Assembly (NCBI GenBank): GCA_000711775.1
Contig: ARYC01000652.1
Coordinates: 58,927 to 122,926 of the forward strand
DNA length: 64,000 nucleotides
Reading direction: 5' to 3'
DNA from: Oxytricha trifallax
Taxonomy: Eukaryota; Ciliophora; Spirotrichea; Sporadotrichida; Oxytrichidae
Every line of letters begins with the position of its first letter. Position 1 is the stretch's first letter. Under the pieces are notes generated by a model, which was not told where the DNA came from, made no database searches, and saw only the letters and a program-made list of their open reading frames with translations. Both the position numbers and the translations under genes were made by a program. Shown here piece by piece: positions 46,371-58,700 of this stretch.

Positions 46371-47462
46371 CAGCAATAATAAATATATCGTATTTTATAA
46401 AAAATCCTCGGCAAAAACTGATCCCTCTCAATTCTCACCCATTATCAGATGTTGCTTTATCTGCCTATCATACTATTTATAAATGCATTAGCTTTAATCA
46501 AAGTCATTTCAAAAATTACAGCATCAGAGATCATCACTCCTTTCTATATTAGCATCCCGCACCTATTACTACATATGGTCCTATCACAATTTAGGAGAGC
46601 TGTTGGATGAATCATAACATTCCCTATAATATTGTCTCCTTTTGCGATTTCATCCGAGCACTGATCGCTCAAGAATTATAGGAAAAGCTTAGTGCTTGTT
46701 ATACATTCTTTAATCTACGCAATATCCATCCATAAACCATTAAGAGGAGTGCAGATTAGTTAGCCTTCTTCTGTTATCTTGGGAAAAATATCTCTTTCTA
46801 AGAATCTGGTCTCATTTGGATTTTATCAACGATTGAGTAGTTAAAGATGTAGAGCCTGCATTTATTCTGTTTTGCATAGGGATTCTCTTGGTTTCTCCTA
46901 AAATTAAAATACTTAATGATCTTCGTTGGTAACTACTACCCCATATTTCGAAGGGTCTTAAAAGCAGGTTGTAAGCATTGCTGCTTAGTATCCATGAAAT
47001 TTATGGAAGTGCAGAAAGTAATCGAAGCTGTATTCACAGACAATATTTGAGTTAAATACATAGAAAAAGGGAGAATTTTCATCCTTTAAATAGTGCTTTT
47101 GCTAATCTTATTTGACCTGCTGTACAAATTGGCTTTTCTTCTTAAGATTAGAGAATAGTGATTCCATGCCAAAAGATATTTATTGATATTACTCATAAAT
47201 TTTAATTAAACAGATTCTCTAAGTTGTAAATATTTAAGTTTATATTACTTACCTTTTACTCACGCTCTTACAATTAAAGATCCATGAGTTCAGGTTAATA
47301 ATTAATAGCAAGTATGATTTCCTTGACCATCAATCTTAACAAGGCCTCTATTTAATGATGTGGGATGGGTTTATTGGCAAATTCGACTTAGGGTTTTGAT
47401 GTACTAAAAGTTAAGGTGCATAGTCTTGTGCCAAATCCTCCAACTAATATTAAAGCTTTCAT
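46340..47462 (-). pseudogene. GDP-mannose pyrophosphorylase-like gene, decayed
   Basis: Mannose-1-phosphate guanylyltransferase makes GDP-mannose for glycosylation. From ATG 47462 (complement): MKALILVGGFGTRLCTLTFS, with the usual RPLT arginine changed to C, then KPQVEFANKPI and an intron beginning GTAAGT at 47252. Next come CTAGQIRLAKALFK, ENSPFFYVFNSNIVCEY, DPSKYGVVVTNED, LYIFNYSIVDKIQMRP, DIFPKITEEGQLI, GLWMDIAQ and left-handed-helix repeats GNVMIHPTALLN and WVRIE. Single bases are missing in at least three places (near the GTAG, INAG and RP segments), and TGA lies before QWVRIE. Non-functional as written. Confidence 0.75.
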
Positions 47463-48229
47463 TTTATAATTATTATTATCTTTTATAGCAGATTCGGATT
47501 AATTAAATAAAATTCGAATTCCTTAATCAAATTGAACTTTTATTCTAATTTATGATTTTTGCTGAAATTCTAATTGAAATTTTGAGATAAAATCTTAATT
47601 GGCAAGAATAACACAAAATCTTTTACGCAGTAATCTTAAGGATCATTAAAATACATAGGTATTAAATTTATTTTAGAAACGTCATAAGCAAATACAAAAT
47701 ATTAGGCATGCATTATTTCATTTTTTACTCTTTTTTGGATACAATAGTTGAAATGTTTCTTTATTAAATTAAATAAAGTAAGTTTTTGAAAAAAATAAAG
47801 ACCCATTAACTTATCTAGGAATACATCTATAATAATATTAATTTAAATTTAACTTTAACATTAATCCTTAATTGACTGATCTCTTCTTATCAAAATGAAC
47901 ATTATTTTGAAAAATAAACACCATTATATTTTATTAACTGTTAATTTTTATTTGATTTTGAACATTTTATTATTTAAGCAAAACAACTATTAAAATCAGC
48001 TTACAAATCCAAAATCGATATCTTCAAATTAATTGTCGTAACTGAAGCCAATTCTCTCACAGAGTTCTTTCCCTAAACAGCATAAGCCTTACGGAAGTAT
48101 TAAAAACAAAAAAGTGAATTAGTTATCGATAAGTCAATATTCTTTTTTTCTTTTTAAATATGATTGAGCAAATATATTTAATATTAATAAAATAAAAAGT
48201 GAACCCATATTAACTTACTGGATGAGAGA
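47463..48229. other. AT-rich stretch with a possible minus-strand C-terminal exon
   Basis: At about 47999-48110 the minus strand reads GKELCERIGFSYDNQFED then IDFGFVS and TGA, coding-like but unidentified. The remainder is AT-rich. Confidence 0.3.
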
Positions 48230-48709
48230 AAAAATTGCGATTTTGATTGATTAAAGCTTGCTAAGATTTTGTATGGCAGTCACTATGACAAACATAAGGT
48301 TTTCTAGTAAATCATCAGAGATTGACCTCAGATCCAAAGGGACCTTAAGCATTCAAAGAACTCACAAAATCATAAATATATCATATTCATAAGCATTTAT
48401 GAAATTACAGATTACGGTTTGTATAGACAAGAAATGATGAATCATTCTATGAAAGTAAAAAAGCTGCATATATATCTCCCATGACTGAATTAGAGAAAGC
48501 TTATGTATTTTATAGCTCTGAGAATTTGGCTGAATATCTTTAAGGGAAGGTAAGTTTGATATTAAGAGGAAAAATTAAATTTTTTAAGATATTAAAAGTA
48601 TGGAGTTTTCATTTCAAAAATTATGGAAACTTGATATTTTATGATTGAAATGGTTTAAGCTTATAACAAGGCTTTATTAAGTCGTAAATTAAACTAAAGA
48701 AAATGTTTT

Positions 48710-48960
48710 ATGAATTATGATTTATAATAGGAAATTAATTAATTTGATCAAAAACTTAATATTTTAAAAGGTATTCTAACTAATAAGACGCAGGTGGACC
48801 AACAGCACTCACATAAAATAAAATTTCATAAAAGATATATTAAAAGTTTTTTTTTTGGCGGTCCTACCTCAGGGGAGTGACTAGGATGAGGATGAAGATG
48901 AGGATGAAGATAACGAGGAATAAGAAGATGAAACTGCTTTTAATCATGTTTCCATTTTTA
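48710..48960 (+). repeat. Dispersed module, copy 1 of 5
   Basis: Shares with copy 2 a run starting TTTATAATAGGAAATTAATT, then CAGGTGGA, CTCATAAAAT, a long T run and GCGGTCCTACC. It ends in a GATGAG/GATGAA tandem repeat (48884-48913) encoding acidic residues. In this copy the intron-like GTAAGT is degenerate. It lies between acyl-CoA oxidase blocks. Confidence 0.55.
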
Positions 48961-49837
48961 TTAAGTATAATAAGTATTAGTTTTTAGTTTCATAGATTAA
49001 TTATAAATTTAAAGTTTTCTTATTATAAATTATGAATGCTATTTTATTTTTATGTAAACTTATAATGAAAGATTTAACTTAATATCTATAATGCAATAGA
49101 AGCTATCTTTAATTAACTTATTTTTGTATAAATCTTACAAAAATTTAACTATCATTTATATAGGTTCCCTTTGCATTGAGTTTTTCTATGTTTATCTTAG
49201 TGGTTACTAACCTATCCACTCCAGAGTAGTGCCAAAAATGGAGATCTTTACTCACCACCTATCGCATAATGAGTTGTTATGCTTAAATAGAGCTTGGTCA
49301 TGGTTAGAATGTAGCTGTAAGTTCTATAAAATCTTTGTAAATAATTTCCATCTGTAGGCACTTGAGACTACAGCTACTTTAAATATAACAACAGATAAAT
49401 TTGTGATAAATTCACTAACTGTAACCTCAACAAAATGGTAACCAGGAGAATTGGGTAAATTTGCAAATCATGCAGCTGTCGCAGCAAGATTCATAATTGA
49501 TGGAATTCTTCTTGGAGATTTATTTTTCATTGTTCCAATAAGAAACGAAGAGATTTATAAGTATTTATGTGGGATACATCTGACCTAAATTAGGGTACCA
49601 AAGCAAAGATGCGGCTTCGTGATATTTAAGAATGTCAGAATTCCTAGAGAAAATATGGAAGGATAGATTCTAGTGTAATCTAATTTAGATGATGAAATAT
49701 TGTAGAGTAAAATAAAATGGAGAGTTAGAGAGAGTTGGATGGAGACCCAAAGCTTTTATATGGTGTAATGCTTGGTAAAATAAAATTAAATTATAGAATA
49801 TAAATAAATAATTTCCAAGAAGTTTATAAGAGTTTGG

Positions 49838-50140
49838 ATAATGAATTACAATTTATAATTAGCAACAGATTAATTAATCTTAAAACTAAATATAATGATA
49901 AATATTCTATGTAATCATACTCAGGTGGAGTTAGCGCGCTCATAAAATGTAAGTTGCAAAAACATATCTTTAATATATTTTTTTAGCGATCCTACTTAAT
50001 AGGACCTGAGGTGTCAGCAGACAGGTGATTCGCCAGTTGACAATTGGAGGGGGCAGACAAAACTAAAAAATTAGAATGATGATGTGGAAGACAATGATGA
50101 AGAAGATAAAACTCTTTTTTATAGATATTTATTTTCATTT
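49838..50140 (+). repeat. Dispersed module, copy 2 of 5
   Basis: Similar to copy 1 over most of its length. It contains the intron-like core GTAAGTTGCAAAAACATATC with TTTTTTTAG and GCGATCCTAC downstream, and a similar acidic-coding tail GATGAAGAAGATAAAACT. Also inside the acyl-CoA oxidase-like gene. Confidence 0.55.
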
Positions 50141-52036
50141 TTTATATTAATTATTCTTATTAATGTTAATTTAATTTCTACAATCCTAAATTTCTCAGAT
50201 TATTTTGCATAAATGCATCATGGAAATATCTTTTTAATATCTAGTAGATACTTAGCTGTAAGAATACAATTTGCAAATATTGATGGGGAAATCATTCCAG
50301 CATTAGCTTCAGTCATCGTTCAATATCTAGTCAAAAATCATATCAATGAAATTTAACCTTTTATTATAAAATTAATTGATATATCTTTTGTATCACCTGT
50401 TTTATCAAACGTTCATAAATGATTTAAAGAAAGGTAGTGACAACTTCAAACCTCTAAAAGTTATACATCATTTGATCTCTGGGGTAAAAGCTAACCACAC
50501 TTAAAATTCATTTGAGACCAATCAGCAGATTGAGAGAATCGTGTGGAGGTGTGGGTTACCTTTCTTCTTCAGGCTTGCCTTAACTTGTTCAAGAATATTA
50601 TGCTTAAGTGACTTATGAAGGAGATAATAGAGTTATACTACAGTAAAGCGCCAGATAAATTCTTGATGGAGTGTCAAAGAACAAAGAGTATAAGGAAGAC
50701 GCAATTTTATACTTGAGCAATTTGAAGGATTAGTTCAAACAGCTGCCAGTAATTAATAACTTTAAGAATCTTTCTGCTTTGAAAGCAGTTTAGTATACTC
50801 TAAGAGTGAGATCAGCATACTATATTCATTAAGCTATAAATCTAGGCTTAGTCTAACACAAAGGGAATGAAAAGAAGACTACACTTTATATGAGTTCTAC
50901 TAAATAGATTAAATAACTCTCGCTAACTTTCATATTTACTACTATTATTCAGTCTGGTCTTCCCGCCAATACTTTGAGAAGAATGCTGAAAGTATTAAGA
51001 TTAAAAATTCAAAGAAACATCTTGAGAACTTAGTCGTGATCTATGGACTTATGGAATTGTCCAGAAATTCAGCTATACTGTGCAGTTGTGGTTGTTTCAA
51101 CAGTGGTTCACAGAAACATGGTTTTTGAAACTTTGAAAGCTGAAATTAAAAAAGTTAGGCCTTATGCTATTCTAATTATGGAGAGCTTTGATTTTGATGA
51201 ATGGTGCCTCACATCAAGCATTGGAAACTCCAATGGAGATATTTCACATTAAGTTATTCATAAGATTTTTAATCAATTTTTATATATTGAGACATATTGA
51301 ATTAAGCGAGAAACTTTAAGTTTAACAAGAGTGAATTAGCTCCAGGTTTTAAAAAACACGTACTGCCTATTCTTAATCGTCCTTAACTTTGAAATCAAAC
51401 TAAAATTAATTTTATATAAATTTTCTTTTATTTACACTATGATAGCCAAATTATAATGGTTATTTTAATTTAAAAAATAGTACAATAAAATTGAATGTTA
51501 TATATTATAAATAATAAATATTAATAAATGAATTAACTTAATTCTATTCAATAGAAAAATAAAAAATATTAAAAATTTCATTTGATCCTAGTTCTAAGAA
51601 ATAATTCTATAATATCCTTAGTGGACTCAGCTTCAGTGAACTCCATCTCGTGCATACCCTCGATAGTGTATAAATGAAGGAAGGCCTTTCTTCTGAACAT
51701 AGCAGTGAATTGCTCACCGACTCTCTTAAACATCTCTTGGATGGCAGCGGAGTTACCAAGGAAGGTAACAGCCATTTTGAGACCCTTGGGTGGGATATCG
51801 AAGACTGATGACTTGATGTTGTTGGGGATCCACTCAACAAAATAAAATGAGTTCTTGTTTTGGACGTGAAGCACTTGTTCGCCGAATTCTTTGGTTGACA
51901 TTCTATCTCTGAAGAGAGCGGAGGAGGTGAGATATCTACCATGTCTTGGGTCTGAAACGCACATCATGTTCTTGGCATCGAGCAATTGTTGGGTGAGCTC
52001 TGGTTCGGTGAGGGTTCTGTATTTTTGAGAGTCTCT

Positions 52037-52747
52037 TTAGGTTAGAAATTAATTCAAGCAAAATAATAAGGGTAATTACTTATTCAATTAAAATAGTGAT
52101 AAAATCGTGAACATATAGATTATTTTGATTGAGAAAATATCAAGCATAGTCAAAGATAAATTTATTATAATTAATTATTTATAATATGTATGATTTTAAA
52201 TTAAATTTTATATATTTTGGTATGAAGTGGTAAAATCATAACAATCTTTATGTTTATAATATTTATAAAAATTTGAAGTTAAAATAGTCAGTATCCAAAA
52301 TTTGTTATGAAAATACTTTTCCACTACTATTATATTTCTTTTATTGGCAAATAAATCATTCCTAAAATAGATAAATATTTCTAAAAAAATTAACAATACT
52401 TTAATAATTTTTTAATGTGTAAAAAATATTTTTTTCTAATTTATTAAATTAAGAATAAATAACATTTAGAATGTATAGAAAGATCTTTTCATTTTTACAT
52501 AAAAGATTTAAATAAATATGCAGTAATTAATAATTAATATTATTTATATAACGATTGGTACGAAGTAGTAAAAATAAATAACTTTTGCTACTTCGTACCA
52601 AAATATATATAATTATTATATAAATAAAACAATTTTTAATAAATAAATATTAAAATTATTTATGCGAAACATTTTTATATTTAATTATATCTATGAGTTT
52701 TATATATTTCACATTTTATTTTATTCTGACTGATTCTATATTTTAAT
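52037..52747. other. 711-base AT-rich insert in the tubulin-like gene
   Basis: Separates GFAPIT (right) from [12 protein letters not shown] (left), which are nearly adjacent in tubulins. No gene inside. A motif TTTTGGTACGAAGTAG / CTACTTCGTACCAAAA occurs in inverted orientation near 52217-52230 and 52587-52603, again suggesting a small inverted-repeat element within the eliminated segment. Confidence 0.55.
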
Positions 52748-53102
52748 TTTGTAATTGGAGCGAAACCAGTCATGAAAAAATGGAGTCTTGGAAATGGAAT
52801 CAAGTTGACAGCCAATTTTCTGAGATCAGAGCTCAATTGACCTGGGAATCTAAGGCAGCAGGTGACACCTGAAATATCAGCTGAGACAAGTGGTTAAGAT
52901 CACCATAGGTTGGGGTGGTGAACTTGAGGGTTCTGAAGCAGATATCGTAAAGGACCTCGTTATCAATACACATAACTTCATCAGCGTTTTCGACGAGTTA
53001 ATGGACTTAGAGGAATGCGATGTTTGACTCAACGACGGTATCTAAGACCTTTGGTGATGGGTCGACTGAGAAAGTGGGCATGATTCTATCTGGGTACTCT
53101 TT

Positions 53103-53154
53103 TTATTTCAAAATACTTAACATAATTCTAATGTATTAGCAATTTTGTAATATT
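53103..53154. other. Internal eliminated sequence in the tubulin-like gene
   Basis: AT-rich insert without GT-AG borders between AAGGTTAGAGAA and GAGTACCCAGAT on the minus strand. Removing it together with one copy of the TT direct repeat (53101-53102 and 53153-53154) restores KVREEYPDRIM exactly, as in beta-tubulin. The pointer is only two bases. Confidence 0.75.
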
Positions 53155-53428
53155 CTCTAACCTTAGAGATGAGGAGGGTTCCCATACCTGAACAGGTACC
53201 ACCACCGAGAGAGTGGATGATTTGGAATCCTTGGAGTTAATCGCAACTTTCGGCTTCTTTTCTAACAATGCCGAGAACTGAGTCGATGAGCTTAGCACCT
53301 TCGGTGTAATGACCCTTGGCCCAGTTGTTTCCGGCACCGGATTGACCGAAGATGAAGTTGTCTGGTCTGTAGAGTTAACCGAATTGTCCAGCTCAAATGG
53401 AATCCATAGTACCTTGCTCCAAGTCCAT

Positions 53429-53506
53429 TAAATATATTATTTTTGATATTAGCACCATGTTTTAAAATTCAAGACTAATACCTTAAATAAATGATTATAA
53501 ATCCAT
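53429..53506. other. Internal eliminated sequence with TCCAT pointer
   Basis: The direct repeat TCCAT occurs at 53424-53428 and 53502-53506. Removing one copy plus the 73 AT-rich bases between joins the coding blocks as VLMDLEQGTMDS, the conserved tubulin sequence. This is the micronuclear pattern of pointer-flanked eliminated DNA. Confidence 0.78.
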
Positions 53507-53974
53507 GAGAACGGATCTTGGGGCGTAATGGCTACCTGTAGCTTCTTTCTAGTAAATGTTGATTCTTTCAAGTTAGAGATCTGAGTCACCGTGATATAGG
53601 TTCTGGTGGGTCGATTCCGTGCTCGTCGAAGATGACTTCCGAACTTGGCACATATTTGGACACCGCAATGACCAACTTGGATATGAACGATTTCTCACAT
53701 GGTTTGAGTTTTGAAAATACAGAACAATTAATACTTCTTATAAGTAAAATCAATTTATAAGGCCTTATTTCATAAATTAAATAATAAGAAGATTCTTAAG
53801 GACGCATTCATATTCTTAATTTTGAGTTAGCCTTAATTTTATTTGATTTTGACTCATTATTTAATTATAATATGAATTTATGGGTGGTAAAAATATTAAG
53901 GCTTCTATTGCATAATATTGATAGTTGTTTGTTAGTAAAAATCTAAAGTAAATATTTAAATTTGTATTACAAAT

Positions 53975-56900
53975 ATGGATTAATCTCAAACATTATTAAT
54001 GACAGAAAGTCAATCAGATGATTTTGTAGAATAGTACTTTGAATGTGATGAATCCGCTATCTACAGAGAACAGTCTCTTCCTTTAATTACATTTAGTAAT
54101 CATGATATTTTTTAAGAAAATAAAGTGAATTAGTAATTTGAATTATAATTAATAAATCTAAAAACATGCCTGTCACGTAGTTATACTTCCTCTATTTGGT
54201 TATTTACTTAATTGAATAGTACAATTTCTTCTTTCTTCACTCCTCTGTTGAGCATTGGTCTATTACCACTGCTGTTTTCAACAGGTGCAACCCCAGTAAA
54301 AATAAAATTTAGATATCTTTTTTTAACTTACATATTTTTTGAATGATACAGCTCCTTCATCGTAGTCATCTTTTTAATTTTTTTTATAAATTAATCAAAT
54401 TATTTATTTCTTTCAATTTATTTAAAAATTAGCATAAATGAAACAAAGAATAAGTTATTAATTTTCTTTAATTATGCTTTAGAATTTTAATTTAATGAAA
54501 GTCTCAGACCAATTCTTGAAACCTCCAAAGGACCTATTAGAGTTATTGCTGTGGCAGGTCAATATAGAACTGGCAAGAACTATCTTTTAAACAGAGTGCT
54601 TTTAAATTGATCAAAGGGTTTTGGGGTTGATCCAATAATCAATCCATGTTGTGGAAATTGGGAACTCCAATTCAAGATTTCACTTCTGATGGATAGCCTA
54701 TAAAGGTGGTCATTGGCAAATCAGGAGGAATCGGTGGTCTTGATGAGGATAATAATCACGATATGAGAAACTTGAGTTTGGCAATGCTACTTTCAAGTTA
54801 CTTCCTCTACAATTCATGAGGATCAATAGATGAAAATGCACTCTAAAATTTCTCATTAGTTACAAACTTGACTAAGCATATAAAATTTAAGTCAAACCAA
54901 AATTAAGGAGAAGTTGCATCCTACATACACTCCTTTTTATGGGTGGTAAGAGATTTGGCCTTACAATTATGCTATGAGGATGGAAATGAAGTAAACTCCA
55001 AAGAAAACTAAGAACAAGGTTTGCAAGAAAAAGGTTAAGATGCTAAGAATTAAAGTAGAAGACATCTCAAGAAGTTCTTTAAAGATAGAGAGTGTTGCAG
55101 TATGATCAGACCTTTAACAAGCGAAGAAGAGCTTTAGAATCTTGAATAGATGGAATTAGAGGAACTTAGATATTGTTTGTAGAGTAAGTAATACTTCTCA
55201 GAAGAAAGGCAATTAACCAAATGAAGTCAAAATGCCTTAATAATCTACCTCTTTCTGCCTCATAATGGCTTAGTATTGTAGAGCAGTATGTTACTGCTAT
55301 TAATGAGGGATGTATTCCAAATATTCAGTCTAGTTGGACTTATATTTGCAGATTAAATTCAGGCAAAGCCTTAGATTAATGCTAATAGCTCTTTTGAGAA
55401 AAAAATTTAATGAAGTTGTTCAATTCCCAATGAATTAACAAGACCTAGAAAATCTTATTATAGAGCAAAAGGAAGCTGCAGAACTAAAACTTTAAAATAT
55501 GATATAAGGAGACCAAGAAATTTTCTATGAATACAAGTTAAAGCTTGATCAGTTCGTTTTAAATAGATCTGTCTAATCAACAAAGTAAAACCAATATGAG
55601 TGCAGATAATATGCAATTGAGCTTCTTACATAAATATTCACTGAAATAATTCAACAATTAAAATAATAGCAAACCTTTGATATAAATCATCTCGATTAAA
55701 CTTTAAAAGGACTTCACGGTGTCTATGAATAAAATGCTCTTGATATCTAAGAAAAGTAACTCATAATCTATGAAGGAAAATCTTCATTCTTATTTGATTT
55801 CTTATTTCAAATAAACAAAAGATTAGAATCAGATTTTGAGCTCTAAAGACAGAAGACGTTTAAACTTAAGAGAGACTATAAGTATAGCTAAGATAGGATA
55901 AAGATGAATCGAGAAATGAGAGATAAAGATTGGAGGATATACTTCGCCTATCAATGCAAAAGAAATAAGAAATTGAGGCAAATTATTCTTTTGCAAAAGG
56001 ACTGTATGATTCCTTGAAAAATAAAAAGCAACAGGATGATAAAGAGTATCAATAAAATATTAGAAACTTATAGGAGCAAACTTCTTCACAGAACGATGAT
56101 TATATATATTAGAAGGATGAATTTAAAAAAAAGCTATAAACTATGCGGAGATATTTGATATAAATAGAATCTTAACTCGAAAAAGAAAGAGCTCTATTTG
56201 AACAATCACTGGAATTCTTAGAAAGATCGGAGAAGTAAGCTAAAGAAAAAGAGTTGATGACAGAGAGAAAATCTCACAAGTCTGGATTAACATCAGAATT
56301 AAGATAAATACGCAGAAGTATGAGACTTTTTGAAATTACAGCAGCAATCGCTTGAAGAAGAGAAAGAAAGAAGCAATGAATTTGACAATAAACTAACGTT
56401 AGTTGAAGAAGAACTATATAATAAATATTATTTGCTTCAAACTCAAGAATCGTTCAGTAAGTCTCAAATTTAGAAATATCAAGACAAGCCAAGTAAATGG
56501 AATCTTCTATTTTGTAACTATTTTCTATTTAGACTTTAAGAAGTGAAAATGAATAAAAATTCAACCAGTAATAAAAGGATAAAGATGAGAAGCTGGAGTT
56601 GCAATCTCAATTAATTCAACAACTTGAATTTCACATCAAGGAAACTTAAGAACACTTAAAGAATAAGGAGTACGAATATATGAAGGAAAGTGCTATTAGA
56701 GATCATAAATATCAGTACCTAGAAATGTAACTCCAAGACTGCAAAGAAAAATATGAAGAGTCATATAAACAGCATTTGTAAGTTGTTAATGTCATGAAAA
56801 ATGATGATCATTCATATGATGAGGGAAAAATAAGGATTTCTCCTCCAAGGTTGAAAATCTATAGAATGAACTTTAAAAAACTCAAGAGCAATATCCACCA

Positions 56901-57715
56901 ATAACTATTTGAAATTACCAAGCAAAATGAAAACTATATCGAGAGAAATAATGGACTAGAATTTTAAGTTATGCTCTCACAAGCAGATGAAAACAGAGAA
57001 TCATTAGAATTGAAAAATTAAATGATGGAGTATGATTTTATAAGAGAGCAGAAAAATGAAAAGATTAAGCAAATTAAGTTACAGGAAGTAAAATTAATAG
57101 AGGAACACAATATGAAATATAAAGAGGTTATCTAAAGATTCAAGAATAAAATTGAAATTAAAACTCATCTATATCATATTAAGCTGAAAGAATTGCAAGA
57201 TAAATCAGAGGAGGTATCAGCTCAACTGAAAAACTTCTATGAGGAAATTGAGTTAAGAATGAGAGGTGAACTACAAGAGAAAGAAGAAGAAATCGAATGC
57301 CATTAAAATGAATTGCGAGAATAAGAGACTTGCCATCAAAACTATGTTGCTTAGTTGGAACATGGACTTAGCTTGAAATAGCAAATGATGGAAACTCTGG
57401 AAAGATAAGTTAAGGATAGTAGAGATAGGATCGAATTCCTTGAATACGATAAGAACTCAGCTTTTGATAACAATGTCACTGTCAAGCAATATATTAGAAG
57501 CGCAATTTTTTTACAAAAAATATTTGTTATTTTCTATATAAAGCGGTATGAGCAATAGAACAGGAAGCCTGAAAAACATGGGCTCAGCGAGTATGTAAAA
57601 CAAGGGAGATGAAGAACAAGTAAACATTCGTAACATTGGCAGAAATTACACTTATAATAACTCTACATCTTTTTAGAATAAGCACCAGAACAGATATGCT
57701 TGTGAAAATTAGTGA
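53975..57715 (+). pseudogene. Guanylate-binding-protein (GBP)-like GTPase with long coiled coil, decayed
   Basis: N-terminal exon from ATG 53975 (MDQSQTLLMTESQSDDFVEQ). The GTPase block at 54485 onward reads NESLRPILETSKGPIRVIA and GQYRTGKNYLLNRVLL (Walker A with serine changed to asparagine). It continues GFGVDPIINPC, GTPIQDFTSDGQPIKVV, SLAMLLSSYFLYNS and ENALQNFSLVTNLTKHI. TGA codons at 54608-54610 and near 54818 and frame changes interrupt the GTPase. From about 55000 to 57530 a very long coiled coil follows, as in ciliate GBPs, and a short C-terminal exon MSNRTGSLKNMG ends at TGA 57713-57715. Dispersed module copy 3 lies inside it. Confidence 0.65.
54236..54440 (-). repeat. Dispersed module, copy 3 of 5
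   Basis: Minus strand: GATTAATTTATAAA, AAAGATGACTACGATG, CATTCAAAAAATAT, then GTAAGTTAAAAAAAGATATC and a T-rich stretch. It is located between the N-terminal exon and the GTPase block of the GBP-like gene. Confidence 0.5.
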
Positions 57716-58050
57716 GAGTAATATATGGATATTTAACATAAAAAGTAGTCACAAGTAAAGCGTGATGAATTTTACATATTAAAATAATTTCGATAGATTG
57801 AGTTGCTGATTAATTATAAAATATTTACATGAATTTCATTCTCATATAAAGATATAAGAGATTTAATTTATCTTATCATTAAATGTAGGTTAGAAAAGAT
57901 AAGCAATATTTGCAATAGAAAACTTATTAATAAATATTTATATATACAATTGACTACAATTGTTTTACGCATGAAATTTAGTCTTTAATATTTTGGTATT
58001 TCCTTTTCTATAAGCTTAAAATTTTCTTATTAGTTTAAAATTTAAATAGT

Positions 58051-58700
58051 AATGGAAGACAAAAATACATTTAATCATTCCTCATAAATGAAGGAATAGA
58101 TTACTTAGAAGCGACATGAATATAGGCATCAAGACACACCTGTAAATAATAATAGCAATCAGTTTTATTGATATATTTACAGATTTATAATTAAATCTCT
58201 TATTATAGATGTCTGAGGAAGAAAACGATGAAGTTTAGTAGCAATATTTATAGGCAAACATTGTGAGAGAATTTAATTTTAAAAATGATTAATTACAAGA
58301 AACAAGAAATGGAAGTATAAAATCATATTATTTGAAAATCATGGGAAATAGTGACTCGTAGATACATTAACAAAATCTATATATTATTCCTATTAAGCTA
58401 ATATACTATTTATATATCGTTTACAATATAAAAATATTATGAAATCACCAGGCAAATAGGCATAGATAAGTATAATCAAATATTTGCACAAATGAATCTT
58501 TATTTGAAAAAGAATAAATTAAAGCAGGATAGGATGGATATCAAAATCAAAATAGTTAGAGACATGAGAACCATAAAAGTATGGATTTTCTTAAAGCTTT
58601 ATAGTCGCATCTTCACAATCTAATCGCTAATTAAAGCTTAAAAATTATACTTGCCATGATTAAGATTAATTTAATAAAAAAAATATTAGAATCAAAGTGA
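58051..58700 (+). CDS. Small unknown gene with introns
   Basis: ATG 58051 opens MEDKNTFNHSSQMKEQITQK and HEYRHQDTP, then an intron GTAAAT ... TTATAG (58141-58208). MSEEENDEVQQQYLQANIVR and NDQLQETRNGSIKSYYL follow, then a second AT-rich intron ending CACCAG (58450) and a hydrophilic last exon (GQDGYQNQNSQRHENHKS, MDFLKALQSHLHNLIAN) reaching TGA at about 58698. The exact frame across the second intron is not certain. Polar, glutamine-rich, no known domain. Confidence 0.45.

Larger units (their letters stand above)
48230..51300 (+). pseudogene. Acyl-CoA oxidase-like gene, interrupted
   Basis: Peroxisomal acyl-CoA oxidases carry out the first FAD-dependent step of fatty-acid beta-oxidation. Blocks: LAKILYGSHYDKHKVFQQII, DESFYESKKAAYISPMTELE, then SFSMFILVV, STPEQCQKW, SCYAQIELGHGQNVA, an intron, LETTATL, VTSTKWQPGELGKFANHA, VPKQRCGFVIFKNVRIPREN, RYLAVRIQFANIDGEIIPAL, ESCGGVGYLSSSGLPQLVQE, YEGDNRVILQQSARQIL and VRPYAILIMESFDFDEWC, ending TGA 51298-51300. 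One residue differs at the conserved GHG-S position (Q). Frame changes and two copies of a dispersed module (48710-48960, 49838-50140) interrupt it. Confidence 0.75.
51578..53700 (-). pseudogene. Beta-tubulin-like gene with eliminated segments, decayed
   Basis: Four blocks in correct order on the minus strand. 53700-53507: REIVHIQVGHCGVQICAKF and EHGIDPP; the second codon is TGA where AGA is expected. 53428-53153: [44 protein letters not shown] (G to C in the nucleotide loop). 53102-52748: [38 protein letters not shown], then frameshifts. 52036-51624: [58 protein letters not shown]. Homology stops after MEFTEAES; the acidic tail is replaced by an unrelated stretch ending at TGA 51578-51580. 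Not a functional tubulin as written. Confidence 0.85.

Noticed and set aside
51607-51942. Serine-rich ORF on the minus strand at 51607-51942
   Set aside because: It overlaps the beta-tubulin-like block in another frame; tubulin homology is unambiguous.
3575-57000. Reassignment of TGA to a sense codon in this genome
   Set aside because: TGA ends the intact 482- and 242-residue frames at the family-conserved position. TGA inside other genes occurs together with frameshifts and active-site losses, so nonsense mutation explains it better.
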